6,774 nt of DNA. Source: an uncultured Paracoccaceae bacterium (GTDB lineage Bacteria > Pseudomonadota > Alphaproteobacteria > Rhodobacterales > Rhodobacteraceae). This document shows positions 1 to 5,973 of this stretch, in pieces. The DNA lies in NCBI GenBank assembly GCA_937927885.1, contig CALEZJ010000402.1:1-6774 (forward strand), read 5' to 3'. The position numbers were made by a program, and so were the translations under genes. Positions within the stretch are counted from its first letter, which is position 1, and the number at the start of each line of letters is the position of its first letter. The notes beneath the pieces are model-generated. The model was given only the letters and a program-made list of their open reading frames with translations, did not search any database and was not told the origin of the DNA.

Positions 1-126
1 GTTCAGGTTCTTGGGGGTGGGGGTCATCAGCGTGTCATAGATCAGCCCGACGATCGGCAGGCGGCGGTGAAGCCACTTTTCGGCGCCGGTCTTGGGCTCG
101 TAATGGTCGTGGGGAATACCCGACAT
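1..126 (-). CDS. petB: Cytochrome b of the bc1 complex, N-terminal fragment
   Basis: Only the first 42 codons are in the window; the gene continues past position 1. The reading frame starts [14 protein letters not shown] and continues with a [12 protein letters not shown] segment, which is the typical N-terminus of proteobacterial cytochrome b, just before its first membrane helix. The ATG (124-126) lies 12 bases after the petA stop, and the GGGAGA ribosome binding site sits in that gap. Cytochrome b binds the two b-type haems and the quinol oxidation and reduction sites in the cytoplasmic membrane. Its position directly after petA matches the petABC (fbcFBC) operon order; petC (cytochrome c1) would be expected next, outside the window. 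The identification rests on the N-terminus plus synteny, since no haem ligands are covered. Confidence 0.9.
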   Translation of the reverse strand, partial: MSGIPHDHYEPKTGAEKWLHRRLPIVGLIYDTLMTPTPKNLN

Positions 127-138
127 GCCGTCTCTCCC

Positions 139-699
139 TTAGCCGAGCTGGATGGTGTTGGCGTCGACGAAGCGGACGACCGGGATATGCAGGTTCTGCG
201 GCGCAGGCCCGCGGCGGATGCGGCCCGAGGTGTCATAGTGCGAGCCATGGCAGGGGCAGAACCAGCCGCCAAAGTCGCCCGAGCCGTTGCCGAGCGGGAC
301 GCAGCCCAGATGGGTGCAAACGCCGGTCATCACTAGCCACTCGCCTTCTTCGTCGAGCGAGCGGTTGGTGTCCGACGCGTCCGAGTTCGGCTTGTTGGGG
401 TTCTGCGAGGCAGCGTCCATCAGATCGCCCAGCGCGACAGCACGGGCATCAGCGATTTCCTCGGGTGTGCGGCGGCGGATGAACACCGGCTTGCCGAGGA
501 AATTCACGGTCAGTTGGGTACCGACCGCAACACCGCTGACATCGACAAAGATCGACGAGAGGGCCTGCACATCGGCCGAAGGATTCATCTGATTGACCAG
601 CGGCCAGACGGCGGCGCCGGTTGCCACGACGCCCGCCCCTGCGGTCGCGTAGTACAGAAAATCCCGGCGAGTGCCTGCGTTGTCTTCTGCGTGGGACAC
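139..699 (-). CDS. petA: Ubiquinol-cytochrome c reductase, Rieske iron-sulfur subunit
   Basis: This is the Rieske [2Fe-2S] protein of the cytochrome bc1 complex, which takes one electron from ubiquinol and passes it to cytochrome c1 on the periplasmic side. With the GTG start at 697-699 it has 186 residues, the usual length in Rhodobacter (about 187-191). A twin-arginine sequence (RRDFLYY, residues 11-17) precedes one membrane helix (about 18-36), as in Tat-exported, uncleaved Rieske proteins. A flexible hinge follows (NPSADVQA, 39-46). The cluster-binding loops are CTHLGC (128-133) and CPCHGSH (148-154): C128, H130, C148 and H151 should bind the cluster, and C133 and C150 should form the disulfide. 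S153 and Y155 match the residues that tune the redox potential in the family. GTG was chosen over the ATG two codons upstream because GGAG lies 7 bases before it and homologues begin MSxAED. It is followed by petB. Confidence 0.97.
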   Translation of the reverse strand: MSHAEDNAGTRRDFLYYATAGAGVVATGAAVWPLVNQMNPSADVQALSSIFVDVSGVAVGTQLTVNFLGKPVFIRRRTPEEIADARAVALGDLMDAASQNPNKPNSDASDTNRSLDEEGEWLVMTGVCTHLGCVPLGNGSGDFGGWFCPCHGSHYDTSGRIRRGPAPQNLHIPVVRFVDANTIQLG

Positions 700-919
700 G
701 AGCATGCTCCAATTTTGACGTCTTGGGTCCGGAGGAATAGCCGGAACGAGCTGCAGTCACCTGCCGCTTCCAAGGCGGCTGTTTAACGGCGAATTGAACT
801 TCCGTCCAGCCGCCAATGGTGGGAAAAATGCCGCAGGTGCAAGGCGGGACCGTGCGTTGGAAGGGGCTGGCACTCACGGGGCAGGCCGTCACGGCATGGC
901 TCGTCGCAATGCTGGCAGG
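700..919 (-). other. Non-coding leader between lysE-type gene and petA
   Basis: About 220 bases separate the exporter stop from the petA GTG. I found no convincing gene here; the open frames crossing it are unrelated to any family I recognise. A small imperfect inverted repeat (GCCGC at 763-767, GCGGC at 775-779) has no T-tract, so it is not a clear terminator. The length of the gap suggests that petABC has its own promoter here, but I could not pick -35 and -10 boxes with confidence. Confidence 0.45.
707..710 (-). promoter_or_regulatory. Ribosome binding site that sets the GTG start of petA
   Basis: On the minus strand the sequence TTGGAG is followed by CATGCTC and then GTG. The GGAG core is 7 bases from the GTG, a normal spacing, but only 1 base from the upstream ATG at 703-705, which is too close for initiation. 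Remembered Rhodobacter Rieske N-termini (Met-Ser-x-Ala-Glu-Asp) also align with the GTG. Confidence 0.75.
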
Positions 920-1579
920 TCACGCTGGCTGCGCAAGCCCCAGCGCCAAGATGGCGGCAAAGCCGCCAAAGAAGAGGCCGACGCAGAGGTTGATCACCGG
1001 GGCGGCGCGCAGAAACCCTCGCGCGGCGGCCTGGGTCGAAAAAGCCAGCGCATAGAGCGCATGGATCGACGCCGCAATCGCGCAGGCGCCGAGGCAGAGC
1101 ACGGCAACATCCCCCGCCCCGGCGCGCGCCACCGGAAAGACGGCGGTCATCGTCAGCCAGGTGGTCAGCGCCTTCGGGTTCATCAGCATGATGGTCATGG
1201 CTCGTGCCATGCCATCGCGCAGTCTGGCACCGCGCCGCGCGGTCGGGGATTGCGGCGGCGTTCGCCGCTGAAACCCCTGCCAACCAGCGCGCAGATACCG
1301 ACTGGCGAACCATGTCAGCAATCCGACAGCCACCAGGGTCATGCCCGCCCGCGCCAGCGGAACCGCAGCCAGCAAGGCGCCGACGCCAAGGATCATTCCC
1401 AGGCACCAGCCCGTTATCGCGATGCCAGTGCCAAGCGCAGCGCCCAGCGCCGCACGCCGTCCAGAACCGATCGCCAGAGCGATGGTGTTGAGCACATTCG
1501 GTCCAGGTGTCACCACATTGAGCGCGAGAAACATCCAGGCTGCGGCAAAGTCGCTGGCAGGCAAGCTGGTCAGGGGCAT
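920..1579 (-). CDS. LysE/RhtB-family amino-acid exporter
   Basis: The 219-residue product fits the LysE/RhtB family (usually about 200-220 residues, five or six membrane helices), inner-membrane proteins that export amino acids or related small molecules. The family signature is present near the N-terminus: a hydrophobic helix ending in VVTPGPN (22-28), followed by a small-residue-rich second helix. The motif LMNPKALTTW in the middle matches the conserved NPKA segment, and further hydrophobic stretches run to the C-terminus. The frame is open upstream to 1687, but the extension overlaps the preceding GST gene and is Pro/Arg-rich, so the ATG at 1577-1579 is chosen; the family normally begins just before the first helix. 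It starts 10 bases after the GST stop. No clear Shine-Dalgarno precedes it (CGTACCTGTC), which hints at translational coupling to the GST gene. The substrate cannot be deduced. Confidence 0.9.
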   Translation of the reverse strand: MPLTSLPASDFAAAWMFLALNVVTPGPNVLNTIALAIGSGRRAALGAALGTGIAITGWCLGMILGVGALLAAVPLARAGMTLVAVGLLTWFASRYLRAGWQGFQRRTPPQSPTARRGARLRDGMARAMTIMLMNPKALTTWLTMTAVFPVARAGAGDVAVLCLGACAIAASIHALYALAFSTQAAARGFLRAAPVINLCVGLFFGGFAAILALGLAQPA

Positions 1580-1589
1580 GACAGGTACG

Positions 1590-2204
1590 TCAGGCGGGGA
1601 TCGTTGCCTGCATCGAGGGGCGGCGTGAGAACTCGGCCTCCCAGGCGGCCAGCGCGGGATGCCCGGCCCGCCAGTCCCGTGCGGCAAATCGGAAATCGAG
1701 ATATCCCAGCGCGCAGCCCACCGCCACCGGCCCGATGGTCAGCGGCCCGCGCAGATGCGCCAACCAGCGCGATTCGAGGGCGTTCAGGCTGCGGGCGATC
1801 TTGGCCCATTGCCCCTCGACCCAGTCGGAGGACCGCATCGCATCCGAGCGCAGCACTTCCTCATACCGCATCAGGAGTGCCGCATCGAGAATGCCGTCTG
1901 CCGTGGCCTCCAGCGTCAGGACCTCCCACAGTGCCGGGGCCGCGGGATAAAAGGCCGCCGCCTCGGGCGAGAGGCTGGCGAGATACTGGCAGATCACCCG
2001 GCTGTCATAGAGGGTGCAGCCATCGTCGCGTTCCAGCGCCGGGATCTTGCCCAGCGGGTTGGCCGCCACCGGCATCGACTGCGGGTCGACCGGTGTGCCG
2101 GTGGAAAATGACAGGCGCACCCGGTCGGTCATCCCGGTCTCGTGCAACAGAACCATGACCTTGCGCACATAGGGCGAGGTCGGTGAATGGTGCAGGGTCA
2201 TCAT
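1590..2204 (-). CDS. Glutathione S-transferase family protein (204 aa)
   Basis: A typical small cytosolic bacterial GST. The N-terminal thioredoxin-like half carries LHHSPTSPYVRKV (residues 4-16), where the Ser/Thr near residues 7-10 lies at the expected glutathione-activating position. The cis-proline motif GKIPAL (52-57) and the YDSRVI segment (66-71), which contacts the glutathione gamma-glutamyl group, follow. The rest is the helical C-terminal domain with a GPVAVGCALGYLDFR helix typical of YibF-like GSTs. Two adjacent ATGs exist; the first (2202-2204) has AGGAG 7 bases upstream and the second is 10 bases away, so the start is uncertain by one codon. It leads a probable two-gene unit with the LysE-type exporter, which might conjugate and export a compound, but that is inference. 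The electrophilic substrate is unknown. Confidence 0.93.
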   Translation of the reverse strand: MMTLHHSPTSPYVRKVMVLLHETGMTDRVRLSFSTGTPVDPQSMPVAANPLGKIPALERDDGCTLYDSRVICQYLASLSPEAAAFYPAAPALWEVLTLEATADGILDAALLMRYEEVLRSDAMRSSDWVEGQWAKIARSLNALESRWLAHLRGPLTIGPVAVGCALGYLDFRFAARDWRAGHPALAAWEAEFSRRPSMQATIPA

Positions 2205-2234
2205 GTGGCGGCTCCTGTCGCGGTTCCGGGCGGT

Positions 2235-2262
2235 ATTTAACAGGTTCAGGGGCGCTGTCCAA
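2235..2262 (-). promoter_or_regulatory. Weak candidate sigma-70 promoter for GST-lysE unit
   Basis: On the minus strand TTGGAC (2257-2262) and TTAAAT (2235-2240) are 16 bases apart, placing a start of transcription roughly 25 bases before the GST ATG. The -35 matches the consensus only in TTG and the -10 in four of six bases. The 141-base divergent gap between the GST and mtgA must hold promoters for both directions; nothing clearer was seen for mtgA. Confidence 0.28.
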
Positions 2263-2345
2263 GATGCAACGCGGACCTGTCGATGTTGCCCTTTGCCCTT
2301 GCGGTTGCGCTTGCCCGCACCCGACGGGTCGCATTAACTGCCACC

Positions 2346-3071
2346 ATGGCCCGCACGACCCGAAAGCCCCCGCCACGCCGCCCGCTGGACCGGATCGCCA
2401 CCGCGATCCGCAAGGGGCTCCGTTGGGGCGTGCTGGGCGCGCTGGGGATTGCGGCCGTGCTGGTGGCCTGGGTCGCGCTCTACCGCTTTGTCGATCCGCC
2501 GGGGGGTTATTACCAATGGACCGAGTCGCGCAGGCTGGGCGGCGTCACGCGCGTCTGGGCGGATTTCGGCTCGATTGCCCCGGTGATGGCGCGGTCCGTC
2601 GTCGCGGCCGAGGACGTCAACTTTTGCCGTCACTGGGGGTTCGATCTGGGCGCGATCCGCGAGGCGCTGGCCGCAGGCGGCACCCGGGGGGCCTCGACCA
2701 TCACGCAGCAAGTGGTCAAGAACGTGTTCCTCTGGCACGGGCGCAATTTCCTGCGCAAGGCGCTCGAGGCGATGATGACCCCGCTGGTGGAACTCTTGTG
2801 GCCAAAGGAGCGCATCCTGGAGGTCTACCTGAACATTGCGGAATTCGACGAGGGGATCTTTGGCGTGGAGGCGGCGGCGCAGCGCTATTTCAGCCGCAGC
2901 GCGATGGATCTGAATGCGCGGCAGGCCTCGCTTCTGGCAGCGGTTCTGCCTGCGCCGCAGTCGCGCAACGCAGCACGCCCGACCGAGTTTCTCAATCGGC
3001 GTGCCCGGGCCATCGCGGATGGTGCCGCGACCATCGCGCGCGATGACCGCAGCGACTGTTTCGGCGGTTGA
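2346..3071 (+). CDS. mtgA: Monofunctional peptidoglycan glycosyltransferase MtgA
   Basis: This GT51-family enzyme polymerises lipid II into glycan strands at the outer face of the inner membrane. The 241-residue product has a basic, Pro-rich N-terminus, one membrane anchor (about WGVLGALGIAAVLVAW, residues 27-42) and a single GT51 domain, with no transpeptidase domain after it. Signature motifs are visible: AAEDVNFCRHWGFD, containing the catalytic Glu-Asp; RGASTITQQVVKNVFL, the GGSTITQQ-type motif with GA in place of GG; and RKALEAMMTPLVELLWPKERILEVYLN, the third conserved block. The length agrees with the family (about 230-240). An in-frame ATG at 2283 would add 21 residues, but these do not resemble homologue N-termini; neither start has a strong ribosome binding site. 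The stop lies 49 bases before the next gene, suggesting co-transcription with fzlA. Confidence 0.93.
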   Translation: MARTTRKPPPRRPLDRIATAIRKGLRWGVLGALGIAAVLVAWVALYRFVDPPGGYYQWTESRRLGGVTRVWADFGSIAPVMARSVVAAEDVNFCRHWGFDLGAIREALAAGGTRGASTITQQVVKNVFLWHGRNFLRKALEAMMTPLVELLWPKERILEVYLNIAEFDEGIFGVEAAAQRYFSRSAMDLNARQASLLAAVLPAPQSRNAARPTEFLNRRARAIADGAATIARDDRSDCFGG

Positions 3072-3120
3072 ATTTCCGCCGCAGCAAGTGCAAAGGGGTA
3101 GGGTCCTCCGGAACGACCTC

Positions 3121-3798
3121 ATGCAGACCACGCCTTCGCTGCTCTATCATGCCCCGCTGTCGCCCTTTTGCCGCAAGGTGCGACTTGTGCTGGCCGAGAA
3201 ACGCCTCCCCTTTACCTTGAAGGACGAACGCTACTGGGAGGCTGGGACCGAGCTTTTGCGCATGAACCCGGCCGGCAAGGTGCCGATCCTGCGCTACGAG
3301 GGGCGGTTCCTGTCGGAAAGCCAGGCGATCTGCGAGTTTCTGGACGAGGTTCATCCCGCCCCGGCCCTGATGCCCGAAGACCCCGCCGGGCGGTTCGAAG
3401 TCCGCAGGCTTTGCGCCTGGTTCGATGACAAGTTCCACGCCGAGGTGACAGCCAACCTGCTTTATGAGCGGGTGAACAAGAAGATCATGGGGCGTGGCTA
3501 TCCCGATTCCGAACGGATCAAGACCGGTTCGGCGCGGATCAAGTATCACCTGGACTATCTGGCCTGGCTTCTGGAACACCGCCGCTGGCTGGCCGGGAAC
3601 ACGATGACGCTGGCCGATTTTGCCGGTGCGGCGCATCTGTCCTGTCTCGACTATATCAACGATGTGGACTGGGAGCGAGCGCCTGCCGTCAAGGCCTGGT
3701 ACCAGACATTGAAATCGCGTCCGGCGTTTCGCGGATTGCTGAGCGATCAGGTGCCGGGTTTTCCGCCCCCGCGGCGCTATGCCGATCTCGACTTCTGA
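3121..3798 (+). CDS. fzlA: GST-like FtsZ-binding division protein, probable FzlA
   Basis: The 225-residue product has a GST fold: a thioredoxin-like half with YHAPLSPFCRKVRLVLAEK (residues 9-27), NPAGKVPIL (49-57, cis-Pro at 55) and SESQAI (65-70), then a helical domain with LADFAGAAHLSCLDY. Several traits fit alphaproteobacterial FzlA rather than an ordinary GST: the SPFxRKVRLVLAEKR start, an ERxWE segment (W39; Caulobacter FzlA has a functionally important Trp at about 38), RGYPDSERIKTG followed by YHLDYLAWLLEHR, and an extended C-terminus ending PGFPPPRRYADLDF. FzlA binds and curves FtsZ filaments and is needed for constriction in Caulobacter. The frame is open further upstream through mtgA, but the ATG at 3121 fits the family; its Shine-Dalgarno is poor (AAGGGGTAGGG lies about 18 bases away). 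Adjacency to queG agrees with what I recall from other alphaproteobacteria. Alternative: an uncharacterised GST with catalytic activity. Confidence 0.85.
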   Translation: MQTTPSLLYHAPLSPFCRKVRLVLAEKRLPFTLKDERYWEAGTELLRMNPAGKVPILRYEGRFLSESQAICEFLDEVHPAPALMPEDPAGRFEVRRLCAWFDDKFHAEVTANLLYERVNKKIMGRGYPDSERIKTGSARIKYHLDYLAWLLEHRRWLAGNTMTLADFAGAAHLSCLDYINDVDWERAPAVKAWYQTLKSRPAFRGLLSDQVPGFPPPRRYADLDF

Positions 3799-3799
3799 T

Positions 3800-3846
3800 C
3801 CTGCCTTGCGGCTGCGCCGCGCGCAGGTCGGGGGGCGCTGCCCCCC
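3800..3846. repeat. Tandem GC-rich hairpins between fzlA and queG
   Basis: Two adjacent inverted repeats fill most of the 78-base gap. The first is GCGGC-TGC-GCCGC (3808-3820), enclosed by outer arms CCTGC (3800-3804) and GCAGG (3823-3827). The second is a perfect 7-bp stem, GGGGGGC-GCT-GCCCCCC (3830-3846). No run of T follows, so an ordinary intrinsic terminator is not supported. From memory, very similar G-run/C-run palindromes are scattered between genes in Rhodobacterales genomes. In a transcript reading from fzlA into queG the hairpins would lie about 30 bases before the queG start and could stabilise the fzlA end of the mRNA or reduce read-through. Confidence 0.7.
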
Positions 3847-3876
3847 TGACCCCCTTAGGATACCTGAGGCGCAAAG

Positions 3877-5097
3877 ATGGAGGCGCTGAAAGCCGCTCTG
3901 GTGGCGCGGGCGCTGGAGGAGGGGTTCTGCGCCATCGGCGTGACGCGCCCGGATGCGATCCCCGAAGCGGCGGGTAAGCTGGCGACGTTTCTGGCCGAAG
4001 GGCGGCACGGGTCAATGGGCTGGATGGCCGAGCGGGTGGCGTGGCGCGGCGATCCGGCGGCTTTGTGGCCCGAGGCGCGGTCGGTGATCATGCTGGCCGA
4101 AGCCTACACGCCCGGGCATGATCCGCTGGAGGTGCTTGGCCAGCGCGAGGCGGGCGCGATCAGCGTCTATGCGCAGGGGCGCGATTACCACGATGTGGTC
4201 AAGGCGCGGCTGAAGCGGCTGGGACGGTGGCTGATCGACGAGGGACAGCGTCGTGGTTTGAACCGGGCGACGCACTCATCGCATCCTCAGGAGGCGACTG
4301 CCGCGGCCAGGGCGGCAAAGCCGCCCGAAATCAAGGTCTTTGTCGATACCGCGCCGGTAATGGAAAAGCCCCTGGCGGCGGCGGCGGGACTGGGGTGGCA
4401 GGGCAAGCACACGAATCTGCTGGGTCGTGACATTGGCAACTGGGTGTTCCTGGGGGCGATCTTTACCACGCTCGACTTGCCGGTGGATACGCCCGCCGAG
4501 GCGCGCTGCGGGACCTGCACCGCCTGCCTCGAAATCTGCCCGACGCGCGCCTTTCCTGCGCCCTACCAGTTGGATGCGCGGCGCTGCATTTCCTATCTGA
4601 CCATCGAGCATGCGGGGCCGGTGGACCCAGACCTTCGCCCCCTCTTGGGCAACCGGATCTATGGTTGCGACGATTGCCTGGCGGTGTGCCCGTGGAACAA
4701 GTTCGCGCAGGAGGCGCGCGAAGCGAAATACGCCGCGCGCGAGGGCATGGTGGCGCCGTCTCTGGCCGACCTGGCGACGCTCGACGATGCGGGGTTTCGC
4801 GTGCGCTTTGCGGGCTCGCCGATCAAGCGGATCGGGCGCGGGCGGTTCGTGCGCAATGTGCTCTATGCCATCGGTAACAGCGGCGCGCCCCGGCTGGCGG
4901 GGGCGGCCCAGGCCCTGCTGACGGATGCCGACCCGGTGGTGGCCGAGGCCGCAGTCTGGGCTCTGTCACGCCTTCAAGAGGGCCATGGCCTGCGGCCAGG
5001 CCTGAGGATCGGCGACGGTCTTGTCGCGGCAGAAGGCGTTGCAAAAACCGATCACTTGCCCCCCGATGCGGGCGAAATGGGTGACGGGGCGGCCTGA
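3877..5097 (+). CDS. queG: Epoxyqueuosine reductase QueG
   Basis: QueG is a cobalamin- and iron-sulfur-dependent cytoplasmic enzyme that reduces epoxyqueuosine to queuosine at the wobble position of tRNAs for Asp, Asn, His and Tyr. Visible hallmarks: [15 protein letters not shown] (about residues 97-112); VDTAPVMEK (156-164), whose D157 matches the catalytic Asp of the family; [10 protein letters not shown]; a first Cys set C211, C214, C217 and C221 ([13 protein letters not shown]); C237; and a second set C264, C267 and C271 ([13 protein letters not shown]), together able to hold two [4Fe-4S] clusters. A C-terminal HEAT-like repeat ([11 protein letters not shown], then [15 protein letters not shown]) follows. 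GAGG lies 7 bases before the ATG. At 406 residues it is somewhat long: residues about 123-150 look like an insertion, and the last 40 or so residues after ALSRL are encoded opposite the neighbouring GST gene and may not be a conserved part. Confidence 0.95.
   Translation: MEALKAALVARALEEGFCAIGVTRPDAIPEAAGKLATFLAEGRHGSMGWMAERVAWRGDPAALWPEARSVIMLAEAYTPGHDPLEVLGQREAGAISVYAQGRDYHDVVKARLKRLGRWLIDEGQRRGLNRATHSSHPQEATAAARAAKPPEIKVFVDTAPVMEKPLAAAAGLGWQGKHTNLLGRDIGNWVFLGAIFTTLDLPVDTPAEARCGTCTACLEICPTRAFPAPYQLDARRCISYLTIEHAGPVDPDLRPLLGNRIYGCDDCLAVCPWNKFAQEAREAKYAAREGMVAPSLADLATLDDAGFRVRFAGSPIKRIGRGRFVRNVLYAIGNSGAPRLAGAAQALLTDADPVVAEAAVWALSRLQEGHGLRPGLRIGDGLVAAEGVAKTDHLPPDAGEMGDGAA
4310..4326. repeat. 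Perfect hairpin inside the queG linker insertion
   Basis: GGGCGGC-AAA-GCCGCCC forms a perfect 7-bp stem with a 3-base loop inside the queG coding sequence, in the stretch coding for the unusual linker before the catalytic VDTAP motif. A second small pair, CCTC-AG-GAGG (4285-4294), lies just upstream. Such structure within a non-conserved coding insert suggests a small palindromic element that entered in frame, but GC-rich codon use alone can also generate it. Confidence 0.5.
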
Positions 5098-5835
5098 ATA
5101 GGGGCAGGTGGCATTGATCGACGGTCCCTCGCAGGCCTCGGCGGGGATCGGCGCGGGGCCTGGCCAGTCCCGGCGCGGATAGGGGCGGTCGTAAAAGGAC
5201 TGGTCGTCGCCGTCGACCATCCCCATTGCTCGCCAGTGGCGAAACGCCGGATGCGCCAGATGGGCCTGGACATAGGCCATCGCCCGAGGGCTGACCGGCA
5301 GCGCATAGGTCGCTATGCGTCCGGCGACCGGGGCAAAGAACACATCCGCAACGCTGTAATCGCCGCAAAGCCACGGGCCGTTGGCCCCGGTTTCCCGCCG
5401 CGCCCAGTCCCAGAGGGTTTCCAGCCGAGCGAGATCGTCGAGCACGGCCTGCGGTGGCTCGCACCCGGTATAGCTGAGGCGCAGATTCATCGGGCAATGG
5501 CTGCGCAGGGCGATGAAGCCTGCGTGCATCTCGGCCGCCATTGCACGGGCGATGGCTCGGGCCTTGGGAGCGCGCGGCCAATGCCCGACCTCGGGGTGGC
5601 GGCTGGCCAGTTCTTCGGCGATCGCCAGTGATTCGGCTACCACCGCGCCCTCGGGAAAGCGCACGGCGGGTACGGTGCGGGCGGGGAACCACGCGGCAAG
5701 CGTCTCGGCAAACCCGGGTTCATAGAGCCGGGTTGTCGTGACGCGCACCTCGATCCCGAAGGCCGCGAACAGGAGCCAGCCGCGGAGCGACCAACTGGAA
5801 TAGGCACGATCGGCGATGCAAAGGTCGTAGGTCAT
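4966..5835 (-). CDS. Glutathione S-transferase with C-terminal TRASH/YHS-like Cys domain
   Basis: The 289-residue protein has three parts. Residues 1 to about 80 form a thioredoxin-like GST domain: [12 protein letters not shown] (11-22, Ser at the usual activating position), RTVPAV with the cis-Pro at 56, and AESLAI (67-72) for glutathione binding. Residues about 85-215 form the helical GST domain with [13 protein letters not shown]. The C-terminus (about 244-285) holds [11 protein letters not shown], then [18 protein letters not shown]. The cysteines C244, C265 and C269 fit the pattern C-x20-C-x3-C of TRASH/YHS-type metal-binding domains, including the DP-x-x-W ending. The ATG at 5833-5835 has GGAG 6 bases upstream; the frame is open further upstream but only into the rpoH leader. 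The gene is tail-to-tail with queG, overlapping it by 132 bases, and divergent from rpoH. Substrate and bound metal are unknown; the similarity is judged by eye. Confidence 0.88.
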   Translation of the reverse strand: MTYDLCIADRAYSSWSLRGWLLFAAFGIEVRVTTTRLYEPGFAETLAAWFPARTVPAVRFPEGAVVAESLAIAEELASRHPEVGHWPRAPKARAIARAMAAEMHAGFIALRSHCPMNLRLSYTGCEPPQAVLDDLARLETLWDWARRETGANGPWLCGDYSVADVFFAPVAGRIATYALPVSPRAMAYVQAHLAHPAFRHWRAMGMVDGDDQSFYDRPYPRRDWPGPAPIPAEACEGPSINATCPYSGRPVTHFARIGGQVIGFCNAFCRDKTVADPQAWPQAMALLKA

Positions 5836-5921
5836 TCCGGACTCCGGTTTTTTTCCAGACTGCCGCAGCGGGTTGGCGAGGGCAAATTCCGTTTTGTGCG
5901 CCGATTGATCGGTAGTGGCGA

Positions 5922-5951
5922 TGATCCGAAGGGCAACCTGGCGCGTATCAC
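5922..5951 (+). promoter_or_regulatory. Candidate RpoE-type (ECF) promoter of rpoH
   Basis: TGATCC (5922-5927) is followed after exactly 18 bases by TATCAC (5946-5951). TGATCC with an 18-base spacer and a TAT-type -10 is the pattern I recall for the RpoE/ChrR singlet-oxygen response of Rhodobacter sphaeroides, in which rpoHII is a direct target. Transcription would begin about 15-18 bases before the ATG, leaving a short leader that still contains the GGGAG ribosome binding site (5963-5967). The -10 agreement is only partial. Confidence 0.5.
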
Positions 5952-5973
5952 TGACAAAAAAAGGGAGTTGCCC

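Noticed and set aside
763..779. Possible terminator hairpin upstream of petA
   Set aside because: The stem is only 5 bp (GCCGC/GCGGC) with a 7-base loop and has no T-tract on either strand.
449..892. Minus-strand 147-codon frame over the petA leader
   Set aside because: Its 3' half overlaps petA in another frame and its 5' part matches no family I know; the Cys residues are not arranged in a clear motif.
953..967. The 15-base palindrome GGCGGCAAAGCCGCC occurs both here in the exporter gene and at 4311-4325 in queG
   Set aside because: In the exporter it encodes the ordinary membrane-helix residues Gly-Gly-Phe-Ala-Ala, so coincidence in GC-rich codons is the simpler explanation; the flanks are not shared.
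816..1055. Plus-strand 79-codon frame resembling a secreted or lipoprotein leader (hydrophobic stretch ending in a Cys)
   Set aside because: It runs antisense into the exporter C-terminus, has no convincing ribosome binding site, and its second half is compositional shadow.
794..2158. A 454-codon open frame on the plus strand opposite the exporter and GST genes
   Set aside because: It is Arg/Pro/Gly/His-rich with no recognisable domain, and it lies opposite two well-supported genes; GC-rich codon use keeps such frames open.
2914..3120. Upstream extension of the fzlA frame giving a 294-residue protein
   Set aside because: The extra 69 codons lie almost wholly inside mtgA in another frame and show no GST features; the ATG at 3121 fits the family N-terminus.
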